Below are positions 1 to 7,864 of a DNA stretch of 64,000 nucleotides, in pieces. The notes below the pieces were generated by a model. It did not search any database, was not told the origin of the DNA, and saw only the letters and a program-made list of their open reading frames with translations. The stretch is from Rubricoccus marinus. Lineage in GTDB: Bacteria > Bacteroidota > Rhodothermia > Rhodothermales > Rubricoccaceae. Made by a program: the position numbers and the translations under genes. Position 1 is the stretch's first letter. Every line of letters starts with the position of its first letter. The DNA lies in contig NZ_MQWB01000001.1 of the NCBI RefSeq assembly GCF_002257665.1, forward strand, positions 3,669,119 through 3,733,118. The letters run 5' to 3'.

Positions 1-2175
1 ACCGTCGGCACGAGCGTTTTGGGCTACTCGCCTCTGGCGTCGGCGCTGTTGGGGAGCATTGTGGGGAGCCACACGCTGCTGGCGCTGCCTCTGGCGGGCA
101 AGCTCGGGATCTCCAAAAACACCTCGATCGTGGTGGCAACGGGGGCAACGCTGGTGACGGACCTGGCCTCGCTGCTGGTTCTCGCGATCGTGCAGGGGAT
201 GCAAAGCGGGGAGGCTGGCGTGGGGTTCTGGCTGAAGTTTGAGGGGCTGACGCTCTTGTGGGCGGTGTTCGTGTTGTGGATGCTGCCGCGCGTCGCGCGG
301 GCGTTTTTCCGCCGCGTGCGGCGCGAGGACGACCAGGCGTTCGCGTTTTTGCTCGCGGCCGTGTTCCTGACCGCGTGGCTGGCATCGCTCGTAGGGCTGG
401 CGCCCATTATCGGCGCGTTCGTGGCGGGCATCGCGCTCAACCGGATGGTGCCCAAGCAGAGCCCGCTGATGACGCGGCTGCGGTTCGTGGGCGACGCCAT
501 CCTGATCCCGTTCTTCCTCGTCTCGGTGGGGCTGCTCGTGGACGTGAGCGTGCTGGGCTCGCCAGAGGTGTGGGGTCTGGCGCTCGTCTTCTCGGGCCTC
601 GTCGTGGTGGGCAAGGGCAGCGCGGCGCTGCTGGGGCGCCCCCTGTTTGGCTTCACGCGGGAAGAGAGCTTGACCGTGGCGGGGCTCACGTTCCCGCAAG
701 CGGCTGCGACGTTGGCCGTGACGCTGATCGGCTTCGAGATCGGCTTGTTCTCGCAGACCGCCGTCAACGCCGTCGTGGTGCTGATCGTGATCACATGCCT
801 GTTGGGGCCGCTCCTCGTGCGGCGCTTCGGTGCGAAGCTGGCCCTCGCGGAAGCCGAGCGCCCCTACGAGCCCGCGCGCGCGCCCGAGCGCATCTTGGTG
901 CCTCTGGCGAACCCGGAGACGGCGACCGAACTCATGGAACTGGCGCTACTCGTGCGCAGCGACCAGAGCGAGGAGCCCGTGTACCCGCTCACCATCGCCA
1001 GAGGCGGGTTCGACGAAGCGTCGCACGTGGCGGACGCGGAGCGCGTGATGGAGCGCGCGGTGCTGCACTGCACCTCGGCGGACGTGCCGGTCTCGCCAAC
1101 GGTGCGCATCGACGACAACGCGACGGCGGGCATCTTGAGGGCCGCGCGTGAGATCCGCGCGTCGGAGATCATCGCGGGATGGTCCGGGGCGCCCTCGGCG
1201 GGGGACCGGGCGTTTGGCGGCGTGCTGGATAGCGTGCTGGAGGGCAGCCGCGCGATGATGGTGGTCGCGCGGCTCGTGCGGCCTCTGGCGGCGGCGAAGC
1301 GGCTGGTGATCCTGATCCCGCCGCTGGCGTGGCGCGAGGCCGGCTTTGCCCGTGCCGTCCGTGTGCTGAGCGTACTGGCCGCCCACAAGGGGATGAGCGT
1401 GGTGGTGCTCGCGGTGGAGAGCGACCGCGAGGTTCTGGAGGTGCGTCTGGGCCAGACGCGGCCCGAACTTGACGCCGACATCCAGGCGCTCGGGGACTGG
1501 AAGGACGTCATGGGCGCGATGGACGTGCTGGCCGAAGAGGGCGACGTGATCGCGCTGCTCAACGTGCGCCAGGGGACGGTCGCGTGGCGCCCGGCGCTGA
1601 CGCGCCTGCCGCGCGTGTTGGCGCGGCGGTTCGACACGCTGGACCTGCTCACGATCTACCTCTCGGAGTCGGAGGTGGCGGCGCAAGCGGCCGCAGCGGT
1701 AGACGGGGTGGGCGACGACGATCTGTACCTGCCCGCCGAGAACATCCACCTGGGGCTGGAGCCTGCGGAGACGGAAGCGCTGCTGCGCCGGCTGTTCTAT
1801 GGTGGCTTCCCAGACCACCCCGGGCTCGCCGCCCGCCTCGCGGAGCACGTCGCGCGGGTCCACGCGGAAAGCGCGCCGGAGATCATGCCGGGTGTCGTGT
1901 TCTACCACGCGCACGTGGCCGATGTGGACGAGCCCGCCACGTTTGTGGGCGTCTGCGCCAGAGGTGCCACCCTTCCAGACACAGGCAGCCCCGCTCGGGT
2001 CGTGCTCGCGCTCCTCGCGCCGATGGACATGGCGCCGGAGGAGTACCTCCGCTATCTCTCCGTCGTGGCACAAATGGTCCGCTCGGAGGAGACCGTTGAG
2101 GCGCTGCTCGACGCGGAGACGCCAGAGGCCGCACGCGAGCTGCTGATCGACGGGCTGCGGGCGGACGGGGTGTAG
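1..2175 (+). CDS. Cation/proton antiporter (CPA2/Kef type) with C-terminal USP-like domains, 5' partial
   Basis: The frame is open from base 1 with no convincing start, so the gene begins upstream of the window. About 724 residues are visible. The first 280 or so form hydrophobic helices typical of the CPA2 Na+(K+)/H+ exchanger family, including the TDLASLLVLA helix and the ALNRMVP segment. After the membrane part come two universal-stress-protein-like cytoplasmic segments, beginning near ILVPLANPE and VILIPPLAW. The family exchanges protons for Na+ or K+ across the inner membrane; which ion cannot be told here. An internal TTG at base 19 is unlikely to be the start because it would delete conserved N-terminal helices. 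The iterated 9-mer occurs several times, for example at the linker into the USP part (PLANPE). Confidence 0.85.
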   Translation, partial: TVGTSVLGYSPLASALLGSIVGSHTLLALPLAGKLGISKNTSIVVATGATLVTDLASLLVLAIVQGMQSGEAGVGFWLKFEGLTLLWAVFVLWMLPRVARAFFRRVRREDDQAFAFLLAAVFLTAWLASLVGLAPIIGAFVAGIALNRMVPKQSPLMTRLRFVGDAILIPFFLVSVGLLVDVSVLGSPEVWGLALVFSGLVVVGKGSAALLGRPLFGFTREESLTVAGLTFPQAAATLAVTLIGFEIGLFSQTAVNAVVVLIVITCLLGPLLVRRFGAKLALAEAERPYEPARAPERILVPLANPETATELMELALLVRSDQSEEPVYPLTIARGGFDEASHVADAERVMERAVLHCTSADVPVSPTVRIDDNATAGILRAAREIRASEIIAGWSGAPSAGDRAFGGVLDSVLEGSRAMMVVARLVRPLAAAKRLVILIPPLAWREAGFARAVRVLSVLAAHKGMSVVVLAVESDREVLEVRLGQTRPELDADIQALGDWKDVMGAMDVLAEEGDVIALLNVRQGTVAWRPALTRLPRVLARRFDTLDLLTIYLSESEVAAQAAAAVDGVGDDDLYLPAENIHLGLEPAETEALLRRLFYGGFPDHPGLAARLAEHVARVHAESAPEIMPGVVFYHAHVADVDEPATFVGVCARGATLPDTGSPARVVLALLAPMDMAPEEYLRYLSVVAQMVRSEETVEALLDAETPEAARELLIDGLRADGV

Positions 2176-2242
2176 GCTTCAGATCGGCACCACAGCCTCT
2201 GGCGGAAGGGGCATTCCACGACAGGGCATAGGTGGCCGCGAA

Positions 2243-2260
2243 GCCTCTGGCGCCAGAGGC
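2243..2260. repeat. 18-bp iterated palindrome
   Basis: Perfect GCCTCTGGCGCCAGAGGC in the gap between the antiporter and the TetR gene, just upstream of a promoter-like TAGGTTGG box. Confidence 0.9.
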
Positions 2261-2271
2261 CGCCGCCGGGG

Positions 2272-2279
2272 TAGGTTGG
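2272..2279 (+). promoter_or_regulatory. Putative -7 box (TAGGTTGG) for the TetR gene
   Basis: TAGGTTGG resembles the Bacteroidota -7 consensus TAnnTTTG and lies 31 bases before the ATG at 2310. No clear -33 TTTG was found. Confidence 0.4.
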
Positions 2280-2309
2280 ACGGAACGTTCCTGAACCGCG
2301 GCTTCCGAT

Positions 2310-2888
2310 ATGGCACGTCCCCTCTCGTTCGACCCCGACGCGGCCCTGGACGCCGCGATGCGCACCTTCTGGCAGCACGGGTACGCGGGCTCCAGCATCC
2401 AGGACCTCACGGAGGCAACAGGCCTGAGCCGTTCCAGCCTGTACAACCAGTGGGGCGACAAACTCGGCCTCTACATCGCCGCCCTAGACCGCTACCGGCG
2501 CCGCGATGGGGCGGTGGCGTTTCTGCCGCTGCTGCGCTCCGGTGAGCCACTGGCGCGCATCCGTGCCGTGTTCAGCGCGCTGGTGGAGGACGCGGTGGAG
2601 GCCCCGGGCCGCGGCTGCTTTATGGTCGGTGCGAGCGCGGAGCGGGGGCCGGATTGCAGCGCGACGCGGCTCCGCACACGCGACGCGCTGAGCGCGCTCG
2701 CGGGGAGCTTCGAGGCCGCCATCCGCTCGGCCCAAGCCTCTGGCGACATCTCCGCCGAGAAAGACCCGGTGGCTCTGAGCTACGGCCTTGCGGCCTCGGT
2801 ATACGGCCTCCGCACCCTGGCCCGCTCGCGGGTTCCACGCGAGGCCATGGAACAGGCAGCCTCTGGCGCGCTCGCCGCGCTCGCGTAG
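2310..2888 (+). CDS. TetR/AcrR family transcriptional regulator
   Basis: 192 residues, a normal TetR length. The N-terminal helix-turn-helix covers about residues 10-55 (GYAGSSIQDLTEATGLSRSSLYNQWGDK), followed by an all-helical ligand domain with a conserved-looking GRGCFMVGAS segment. Proteins of this type repress a nearby or distant operon until a small ligand binds. The neighbouring antiporter is upstream on the same strand and the next gene starts 4 bases after the stop, so it may be co-transcribed with 2893-3528. The ligand is unknown. The ATG lies 31 bases after a TAGGTTGG box. Confidence 0.85.
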   Translation: MARPLSFDPDAALDAAMRTFWQHGYAGSSIQDLTEATGLSRSSLYNQWGDKLGLYIAALDRYRRRDGAVAFLPLLRSGEPLARIRAVFSALVEDAVEAPGRGCFMVGASAERGPDCSATRLRTRDALSALAGSFEAAIRSAQASGDISAEKDPVALSYGLAASVYGLRTLARSRVPREAMEQAASGALAALA

Positions 2889-2892
2889 CCCG

Positions 2893-3528
2893 ATGACGCT
2901 GGCCGACCGGTACCGCCAGATGTCGCGCGAGGAGTTGCTCCACATCGCGCGGGAGGAAGCGGGGGACCTCACGCCAGAGGCCGTTGGCGTTCTCACGGCC
3001 GAGATCGACGCGCGCCGGCTGGGGCCGTTGGTGGGCGCGGCGATACGGGCGCAGACTCTGACGCTTTCGCAGAAGGAGGTCCGAGCCGTAGCGTATGCGA
3101 TCGTTCGGCGGCCATGCCCCCAATGCGGCCAGTCCCGGAGACCGGTCAACGCAGGCGTCATCGCGAACACCTACGGGCTCATCATCACCGGGGTGTACGA
3201 CGAAAAGGTGCTCGTCGCGTGCGCAGACTGCCGGGAAGCCCGCGCCAAGCGCGCGATGGCCCGGTCCGTGCTGTTGGGGTGGTGGTCGTTCCCCCACGGC
3301 CCGTTTCGCACCATCGGCGCGCTCTGGCAAAACGCTCGGACGCTGCGTGAGTGCGAACACCGCCAGAAGCCGACCGCAACGCTCTTGAACTACGTGGCCG
3401 CCAACCCCCTGCGTGCCCTCGCGCTCGCCCGGCGGACGCCTCTGGCGCCAGAGGCTAGCGGCTCCAGCCCGAGCGGCGTTTCTTCCACGGCAGCGGAACG
3501 ATCAGGCCGTCCATCAGCAGGTGGCTGA
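2893..3528 (+). CDS. Hypothetical protein with two Cys pairs and a C-terminal hydrophobic segment
   Basis: 211 residues if started at the ATG 4 bases after the TetR stop; the frame also extends upstream, but that would overlap the TetR gene by about 100 bases. Two CxxC pairs (CPQCG near residue 75 and CADC near residue 110) suggest a zinc ribbon. A hydrophobic WWSFPHGPF stretch follows. I do not recognise a named family. The last 25 residues read through the 18-bp palindrome (giving TPLAPEASG) and into the end of the convergent gene at 3455-3976. The true protein may therefore be shorter, or its C-terminus may have been extended when the repeat removed the old stop. Confidence 0.55.
   Translation: MTLADRYRQMSREELLHIAREEAGDLTPEAVGVLTAEIDARRLGPLVGAAIRAQTLTLSQKEVRAVAYAIVRRPCPQCGQSRRPVNAGVIANTYGLIITGVYDEKVLVACADCREARAKRAMARSVLLGWWSFPHGPFRTIGALWQNARTLRECEHRQKPTATLLNYVAANPLRALALARRTPLAPEASGSSPSGVSSTAAERSGRPSAGG
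3438..3455. repeat. 18-bp iterated palindrome overlapping a stop codon
   Basis: Perfect GCCTCTGGCGCCAGAGGC. Its right end shares one base with the TAG stop of the leftward gene at 3455. It is also read as coding by the rightward frame. Confidence 0.9.
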
Positions 3529-3976
3529 AATAGCCCGCCACGGCGGCGCCGTAGAACGGCAGCCCCGCCAGAGGCTCCTGATCGGGGAAGAGCAGCATCG
3601 GCACGAGCACGAGCGGCGCCGGGACCACGAGCATGGCCCATTTGGAATGCGTCCACCCGCGGTGCTTGCCGATCACCGGAAGGATGCAGAAAAGGCCCAG
3701 ATAGGCAGCCTCGCGGAAGTGCCGCCCGCCGATAAGCGCCACGTCGGTCAGGAAAAACAGCCAGTAGAAGATGTTCTGGCCTTTCGAGTTGGTGTCCACG
3801 TCCGGCCACAGGCCGAACATGAGGCCGATCCCCATGAGCACCGCCGCCCACCCGACCATCTCCATCTCCGAAAACTGCCGGTACGCCTCGTCCACGGCAA
3901 AAACCGCCGCGAGCCCCGCGAGGTAGAGCCCGGTTACGACAACGGCGCCGGTGAGGTGTCCTTTGTAGCCTGCCAC
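3455..3976 (-). CDS. YdjM-like membrane-bound metal-dependent hydrolase
   Basis: About 173 residues from the GTG at 3976, which gives an N-terminus MAGYKGHLTGAVV typical of the YdjM/LexA-regulated membrane hydrolase family. Upstream in-frame codons look non-coding. Several membrane helices are visible, with family residues in GLWPDVDTNSKGQ, HRGWTHSKWA and the helix containing SHLLMDG; the Asp and His residues are the presumed metal ligands. It should sit in the inner membrane. The substrate is unknown for the family. It ends against an 18-bp palindrome and converges on 2893-3528. Confidence 0.75.
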   Translation of the reverse strand: MAGYKGHLTGAVVVTGLYLAGLAAVFAVDEAYRQFSEMEMVGWAAVLMGIGLMFGLWPDVDTNSKGQNIFYWLFFLTDVALIGGRHFREAAYLGLFCILPVIGKHRGWTHSKWAMLVVPAPLVLVPMLLFPDQEPLAGLPFYGAAVAGYFSHLLMDGLIVPLPWKKRRSGWSR

Positions 3977-4146
3977 GGAGAAGGGAGAGGAGATGGAGGG
4001 GCCTAAGAACGGGAGGCCGAGCGCCAGAGGTGCGTCACGGTCTCTGGCGCGCGTGACGGCGCACCGTCTGTGACGGCGTTCCAAGCCGCACCTGTGGTCC
4101 CGGGCTTTCTCCACACGCGCTGCCTACCGCTCCAGGAAAGTGCGGC

Positions 4147-4164
4147 GCCTCTGGCGCCAGAGGC
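4147..4164. repeat. 18-bp iterated palindrome after a MarR gene
   Basis: Perfect GCCTCTGGCGCCAGAGGC, 15 bases downstream of the leftward MarR gene stop. A hairpin here could end its transcript, although there is no T tract. Confidence 0.9.
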
Positions 4165-4178
4165 GCATCGCAGCCGTT

Positions 4179-4640
4179 TTACTCCTGGTCGGTCCGCAGC
4201 GTCTCGAGCAGTCGCGAGAGCTTCTGGTGCTCGCTGTCGTCCAAATGCGCGCTCACGCGCTCGGTCGTCTCGCGGATGGGATCGTCCAACTTGTCCAGCA
4301 GGGCAAGCCCCTCGTCTGTGATCCGTACCTCCACAACGCGGCGGTCGTGTTCGGCGCGCTGCCGGTGGATCAGGCCGCGCTGCTCCAATCGGACGAGAAG
4401 GCGCGTAACGTCTGGCGTCCGGTCCAGCAGACGGCTGCCCACATCGGAGCAGGTGTAGCAGTTCGGGTGGTTGCCACGGAGGATGCGCAGCACGTTGTAC
4501 TGCGCGTGCGTCACGCCGTGCGGCGCCAGCGCCGCGTTGATCTCGCCCTGAGCCCACGAGGCGGTCGCCATAACGTTGAGAAGCGCCTCATGAGCGGGCG
4601 AGGCGAACGAGGACTGCTGGATGAGGTCGGCAAGCTTCAC
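4179..4640 (-). CDS. MarR family transcriptional regulator
   Basis: 153 residues from the GTG at 4640 (MKLADLIQQ). The open frame runs further upstream, but that part is Ser/Pro/Cys-rich and unlike the family. The winged helix-turn-helix is visible in the middle (YNVLRILRG, TCSDVGSRLLDRTPDVTRLLVRLEQRGLI), with the wing at RQRAEHDRRVVEVRITDEG. This matches the dimeric MarR fold that binds palindromic operators and responds to phenolics or oxidants. The adjacent SRPBCC gene lies upstream on the same strand, 103 bases away. The regulon is unknown. Confidence 0.85.
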   Translation of the reverse strand: MKLADLIQQSSFASPAHEALLNVMATASWAQGEINAALAPHGVTHAQYNVLRILRGNHPNCYTCSDVGSRLLDRTPDVTRLLVRLEQRGLIHRQRAEHDRRVVEVRITDEGLALLDKLDDPIRETTERVSAHLDDSEHQKLSRLLETLRTDQE

Positions 4641-4743
4641 AGGACGCGGGGGGAAGAAGGCACATATGGTACCGATCTCCAGCGGTTGGGGTCCCACGCC
4701 GCCACAGGCGGCGCCGAGCGAGGCCTCTGGCGTGCCGATCCCG

Positions 4744-5214
4744 TCAGGCGCCGAGCAGGATCTCGCGGATGGCGCGCTCTCGGTAGGCAAAGATGCGCCG
4801 GACCTGCCCGCGCACCACCGGGAGCGCAATTTCGCCAAAGGGCCAGAGCGGGAGCGCGTACGTCACCACGTCCAGGATGCGCGTTCCAGGCGTGCCGTCC
4901 AGACTAGGCTCGTCCAGGAACGTGTGGGTGTGGTGCCACACCCGGTACGGGCCTTTTACCTGCCGGTCCACGAACATCGTCGGCGGCTCCCACGCCGCGA
5001 TCTCGGTGCGCCACCCGAAGGGGATGCCAAACAGACGCAGCCGGTACTCGATGAGCGCTCCCCGCGCGATGGCCTCTGGCGCTTTCGTGATGGAGAACCG
5101 GAGTTCTGGCGGCGTGATGCGCTCCAGGTTCTTCGCGTCGGCGAAAAACTCGAAGACCTCGTCCCGCGGAAGCGGGAGGTGCATCTCGGTGGAGAAGAGG
5201 TGCGTGGAGTCCAT
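4744..5214 (-). CDS. SRPBCC (START/polyketide-cyclase-like) family protein
   Basis: 156 residues from the ATG at 5214. It begins with the SRPBCC pattern of a strand (HLFSTEMHLPLPRDEVFEFFADAKNLERITP) followed by PFGWRTEIAAWEPPTMFVDRQVKGPYRVWHHTHTF-like strands and a long C-terminal helix (VVRGQVRRIFAYRERAIREIL). Members hold a hydrophobic ligand in a helix-grip fold. Related proteins are often encoded beside NAD-dependent epimerase or cyclase genes, which are not seen here. An upstream in-frame ATG would add about 17 residues; I chose the start nearest the conserved strand. It lies upstream of the MarR gene on the same strand. Confidence 0.75.
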   Translation of the reverse strand: MDSTHLFSTEMHLPLPRDEVFEFFADAKNLERITPPELRFSITKAPEAIARGALIEYRLRLFGIPFGWRTEIAAWEPPTMFVDRQVKGPYRVWHHTHTFLDEPSLDGTPGTRILDVVTYALPLWPFGEIALPVVRGQVRRIFAYRERAIREILLGA

Positions 5215-5438
5215 CGGTCGGGAGGCGGAGGGGAGGCCTACCGCGAGAGGCCTGCCGGGATCCATAGGCGCCTTGCCAGAGGCCTCTGGCGAGGGATGAA
5301 AGAGGGGTGAGGCGCGCGCGGAGCGACACACGGGAGGGCATCGTCCGTAGCCTCTGGCGGCCCAACTCTTCGCCGTTGCGAGCGGGGATCCGCGACACGA
5401 GCGGTATCTATATCGCGCCGCGCCGCCTCTGCGCCGCT

Positions 5439-5456
5439 GCCTCTGGCGCCAGAGGC
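5439..5456. repeat. 18-bp iterated palindrome in a divergent gap
   Basis: Perfect GCCTCTGGCGCCAGAGGC between the divergent SRPBCC and aminopeptidase genes, where a terminator is not needed. This shows the palindrome is not confined to gene ends. Confidence 0.9.
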
Positions 5457-5492
5457 GCGTCTCTTTCCGTCCGCTTTCCACCTCCGTCCTCC

Positions 5493-6875
5493 ATGTTCTC
5501 CTCCGACACCTACGCCGCCCGTCGCGCCGCGCTTGCCGACAACATGAGCGGCCTCGTCGTCGTCCTCGGCAACGCCCACGCGCCGATGAACTACGTGGAC
5601 AACGTCTACGCTTTCCGGCAGGACGGCAGCTTTCTCTACTACGTGGGGTTGGACGAGCCGGGCTTGGCGCTCGGGCTCGACGCCGATAGCGGCGAGGCCA
5701 CGCTCTACGGCCACGAGCCGACGATGGACGACGTGATCTGGGAAGGGCCTCTGGCGTCTATGGGTGAGCGGGCCGCGCACGCGGGGATCGCCGCGACGGC
5801 TCCGCCCGAGGCGCTGGCCGACGCCATTCGAGCGGCGCAGCGCGCGGGCCGAGAGGTGCACGTGCTGCCGCCCTACCGGGGCGAGCACTCGCTCCGGCTG
5901 GGCCGCCTGCTCGGCCTCGCGCCAGAGGCGGTGGAGCCGTCCGCGGCGCTGATCGACGCGGTGATCGCGCAGCGCCTCGTCAAAACCGGCGAGGAGGTGG
6001 CGGAGATCGAGAAGGCGGTCGAGGTGGCGGTGCACATGCACGAGACGGCGATGCGCATGGCGCAGCCCGGGCGGACGGAGCACGAGATCGCCGCGGCGAT
6101 GCAGGCCGTGGCCTCTGGCGCGGGCGGGTTCACGTCGTTCCCGCTGATCGTGACCAAGCGCGGCGAGACGCTGCACAACCACGCCTCCAATGCCGTGCTG
6201 GAAGCGGGTGACCTGCTCCTGCACGACGGCGGCGGCGCGGCGCCCTCGCGCTACGTCTCGGACCTCACGCGCGTCTCGCCGGTCGGCGGCACGTTCTCGG
6301 ACCGCCAGCGGCAGGTTCTCAACACTGTTCTAGCCGCGCAAGAGGCCTCGCTCGCGATGTGCGCCCCTGGCGTGGCCTTCCGCGAGGTCCACGACGAGGC
6401 GTGCCGCGTTCTCGCCAGCGGCTTGGCGGACATGGGCCTGATGCGCGGCGATCCCGCCGAGGCCGTGGCCGCTGGCGCCCACGCGCTGTTCATGCCGCAC
6501 GGCCTGGGCCACGCGATGGGGCTGGACGTTCACGACATGGAGGCGCTCGGCGAAGACCGCGTCGGCTACGGTGACGCGGCCACGCGGAGCACGCAGTTCG
6601 GGACCTCCAACCTCCGCTTCGGGCGGCCTCTGGCGGCGGGCCACGTGATGACCGTCGAGCCCGGGTGCTACTTCATCGGCGCGCTCGTGGACAAGTGGCG
6701 GGCCGAGGGCACGCACGCCGACTTCCTGAACTTCGACGAGATCCAGCGCTGGGTGGGGCTCGGCGGTGTCCGCATCGAGGACGACATCGTGATCACCGAC
6801 GATGGCCACCGCGTGCTGGGGCCGGAGCTGGCCAAGACGCCAGAGGCCATCGAAGCCGTCGTGCAGGGGCGCTAG
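5493..6875 (+). CDS. pepP: Xaa-Pro aminopeptidase (aminopeptidase P, M24B)
   Basis: 460 residues from the ATG at 5493. The N-terminal AMP_N domain (about residues 1-150, FLYYVGLDEPG) is followed by the pita-bread M24 catalytic domain. All five dinuclear metal ligands are visible: Asp in LLHDGGG, Asp in SDLTR, His in PHGLGHAMGLDVHD, Glu in MTVEPGCYF and Glu in VRIEDDI. The enzyme removes an N-terminal residue preceding proline in the cytoplasm. The open frame extends upstream through a palindrome, but the AMP_N start fits the chosen ATG. It is a stand-alone gene, followed by a palindrome at 6901. Several copies of the iterated 9-mer lie in its codons. Confidence 0.92.
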   Translation: MFSSDTYAARRAALADNMSGLVVVLGNAHAPMNYVDNVYAFRQDGSFLYYVGLDEPGLALGLDADSGEATLYGHEPTMDDVIWEGPLASMGERAAHAGIAATAPPEALADAIRAAQRAGREVHVLPPYRGEHSLRLGRLLGLAPEAVEPSAALIDAVIAQRLVKTGEEVAEIEKAVEVAVHMHETAMRMAQPGRTEHEIAAAMQAVASGAGGFTSFPLIVTKRGETLHNHASNAVLEAGDLLLHDGGGAAPSRYVSDLTRVSPVGGTFSDRQRQVLNTVLAAQEASLAMCAPGVAFREVHDEACRVLASGLADMGLMRGDPAEAVAAGAHALFMPHGLGHAMGLDVHDMEALGEDRVGYGDAATRSTQFGTSNLRFGRPLAAGHVMTVEPGCYFIGALVDKWRAEGTHADFLNFDEIQRWVGLGGVRIEDDIVITDDGHRVLGPELAKTPEAIEAVVQGR

Positions 6876-6900
6876 CGCCCCTGGAGAGGGACCACAGGTT

Positions 6901-6918
6901 GCCTCTGGCGCCAGAGGC
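6901..6918. repeat. 18-bp iterated palindrome between convergent genes
   Basis: Perfect GCCTCTGGCGCCAGAGGC 26 bases after the aminopeptidase stop and 3 bases before the stop of the convergent response regulator. It could serve both transcripts. Confidence 0.9.
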
Positions 6919-6920
6919 GG

Positions 6921-7781
6921 CTATGAGAGGCCGTCTAGGAAGGCGCGGATGCGGTCGCTGTAGGTGCGGCTGACCTTGAGGCGTGTATCGTCGCGCAGGC
7001 CGAGCACGTACTCGCCGTGGGCGTGGCCGCGCGCCTCACGCACGCGGTCCAGGTTGACGATCGTGGAGCGGTGGATGCGCACGAACCGGGTCGGGTCCAG
7101 GCGGCGCTCCAACTCCGCTAGAGGCGTCCGGAGCAGGTGCGCCTTGTCGCCCACGATGAGCCGGGCGTACACCCCCGCGCCCTCAATCCAGTCGATCTCG
7201 TCGACCTCTACCAGGTGGTAGCGGCTGCCCGTGCGGATCGCGAGGCGCGTGAGCAGGGCTTCGCTGTCCTCGTTCTCGCCCTTGGCGCCGGAGGCCCCAT
7301 CGGGATCGGCGCGCGAGACGTCGGCCGCTTCGCCGTCGTCCTGGCGCAGGAGCGCGAGAAGCCGCTGGGTAAGCGCGGCGGCTTCGCCGCGGCGGACGGC
7401 ATCGCGGGCGCGGTCCAGGGCGTTGTGGAAACGGGCGTCGTCGAACGGCTTGAGGAGGTAATCCAGCGCGTGGAGGTCGAAGGCGCGGAGCGCGTACCGG
7501 TCGTAAGCGGTCACGAACACGACGGCGGGGCGCTCCTCGATGTCCAGTTCGTTGAGGGTGCCGAGCCCGTCTAGCTCGGGCATCTCGACGTCCAAGAGGA
7601 GCAGGTCGGGGGCCGTCCCGTTCTGGCGCAGCTCCCGGATCCTGTCCACGGCCTCGCGCCCGTTCCGGGCCTCTCCGACGCACTCGGCGTCTCCGCGCGT
7701 GCCTAAAAGCTCGCGCAGGCGCTCGCGCGCCAGAGGCTCATCGTCGGCGACGAAAACACGAAGGGGGGGCATCTCGGACAT
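6921..7781 (-). CDS. LytTR family response regulator
   Basis: 286 residues from the ATG at 7781. The receiver domain occupies about residues 7-130, with acidic pocket VADDEP and phosphoacceptor Asp64 in LLLLDVEMPELDG; the conserved Thr (FVTAYD) and Lys (LLKPFD) are present. A C-terminal LytTR DNA-binding domain covers about 178-286 (RYHLVEVDEIDWIE, RIHRSTIVNLDRV). It is the partner of the histidine kinase gene 83 bases upstream on the same strand. LytS/LytTR pairs usually control envelope or transporter genes; the target is not visible. The linker between the domains is acidic and poorly conserved. Confidence 0.92.
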   Translation of the reverse strand: MSEMPPLRVFVADDEPLARERLRELLGTRGDAECVGEARNGREAVDRIRELRQNGTAPDLLLLDVEMPELDGLGTLNELDIEERPAVVFVTAYDRYALRAFDLHALDYLLKPFDDARFHNALDRARDAVRRGEAAALTQRLLALLRQDDGEAADVSRADPDGASGAKGENEDSEALLTRLAIRTGSRYHLVEVDEIDWIEGAGVYARLIVGDKAHLLRTPLAELERRLDPTRFVRIHRSTIVNLDRVREARGHAHGEYVLGLRDDTRLKVSRTYSDRIRAFLDGLS

Positions 7782-7848
7782 AGTGGGTGCGCGTCGTTCT
7801 GCGGGGAAAGCCGTCGGAAGATGCACCGGCTCTGCGAATCGTGCCCGG

Positions 7849-7864
7849 CCTCTGGCGCCAGAGG
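7849..7864. repeat. 16-bp core of the iterated palindrome
   Basis: CCTCTGGCGCCAGAGG lies in the gap between the kinase and regulator genes and ends at the kinase stop codon. One outer base pair is lost compared with the 18-bp form. Confidence 0.85.
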
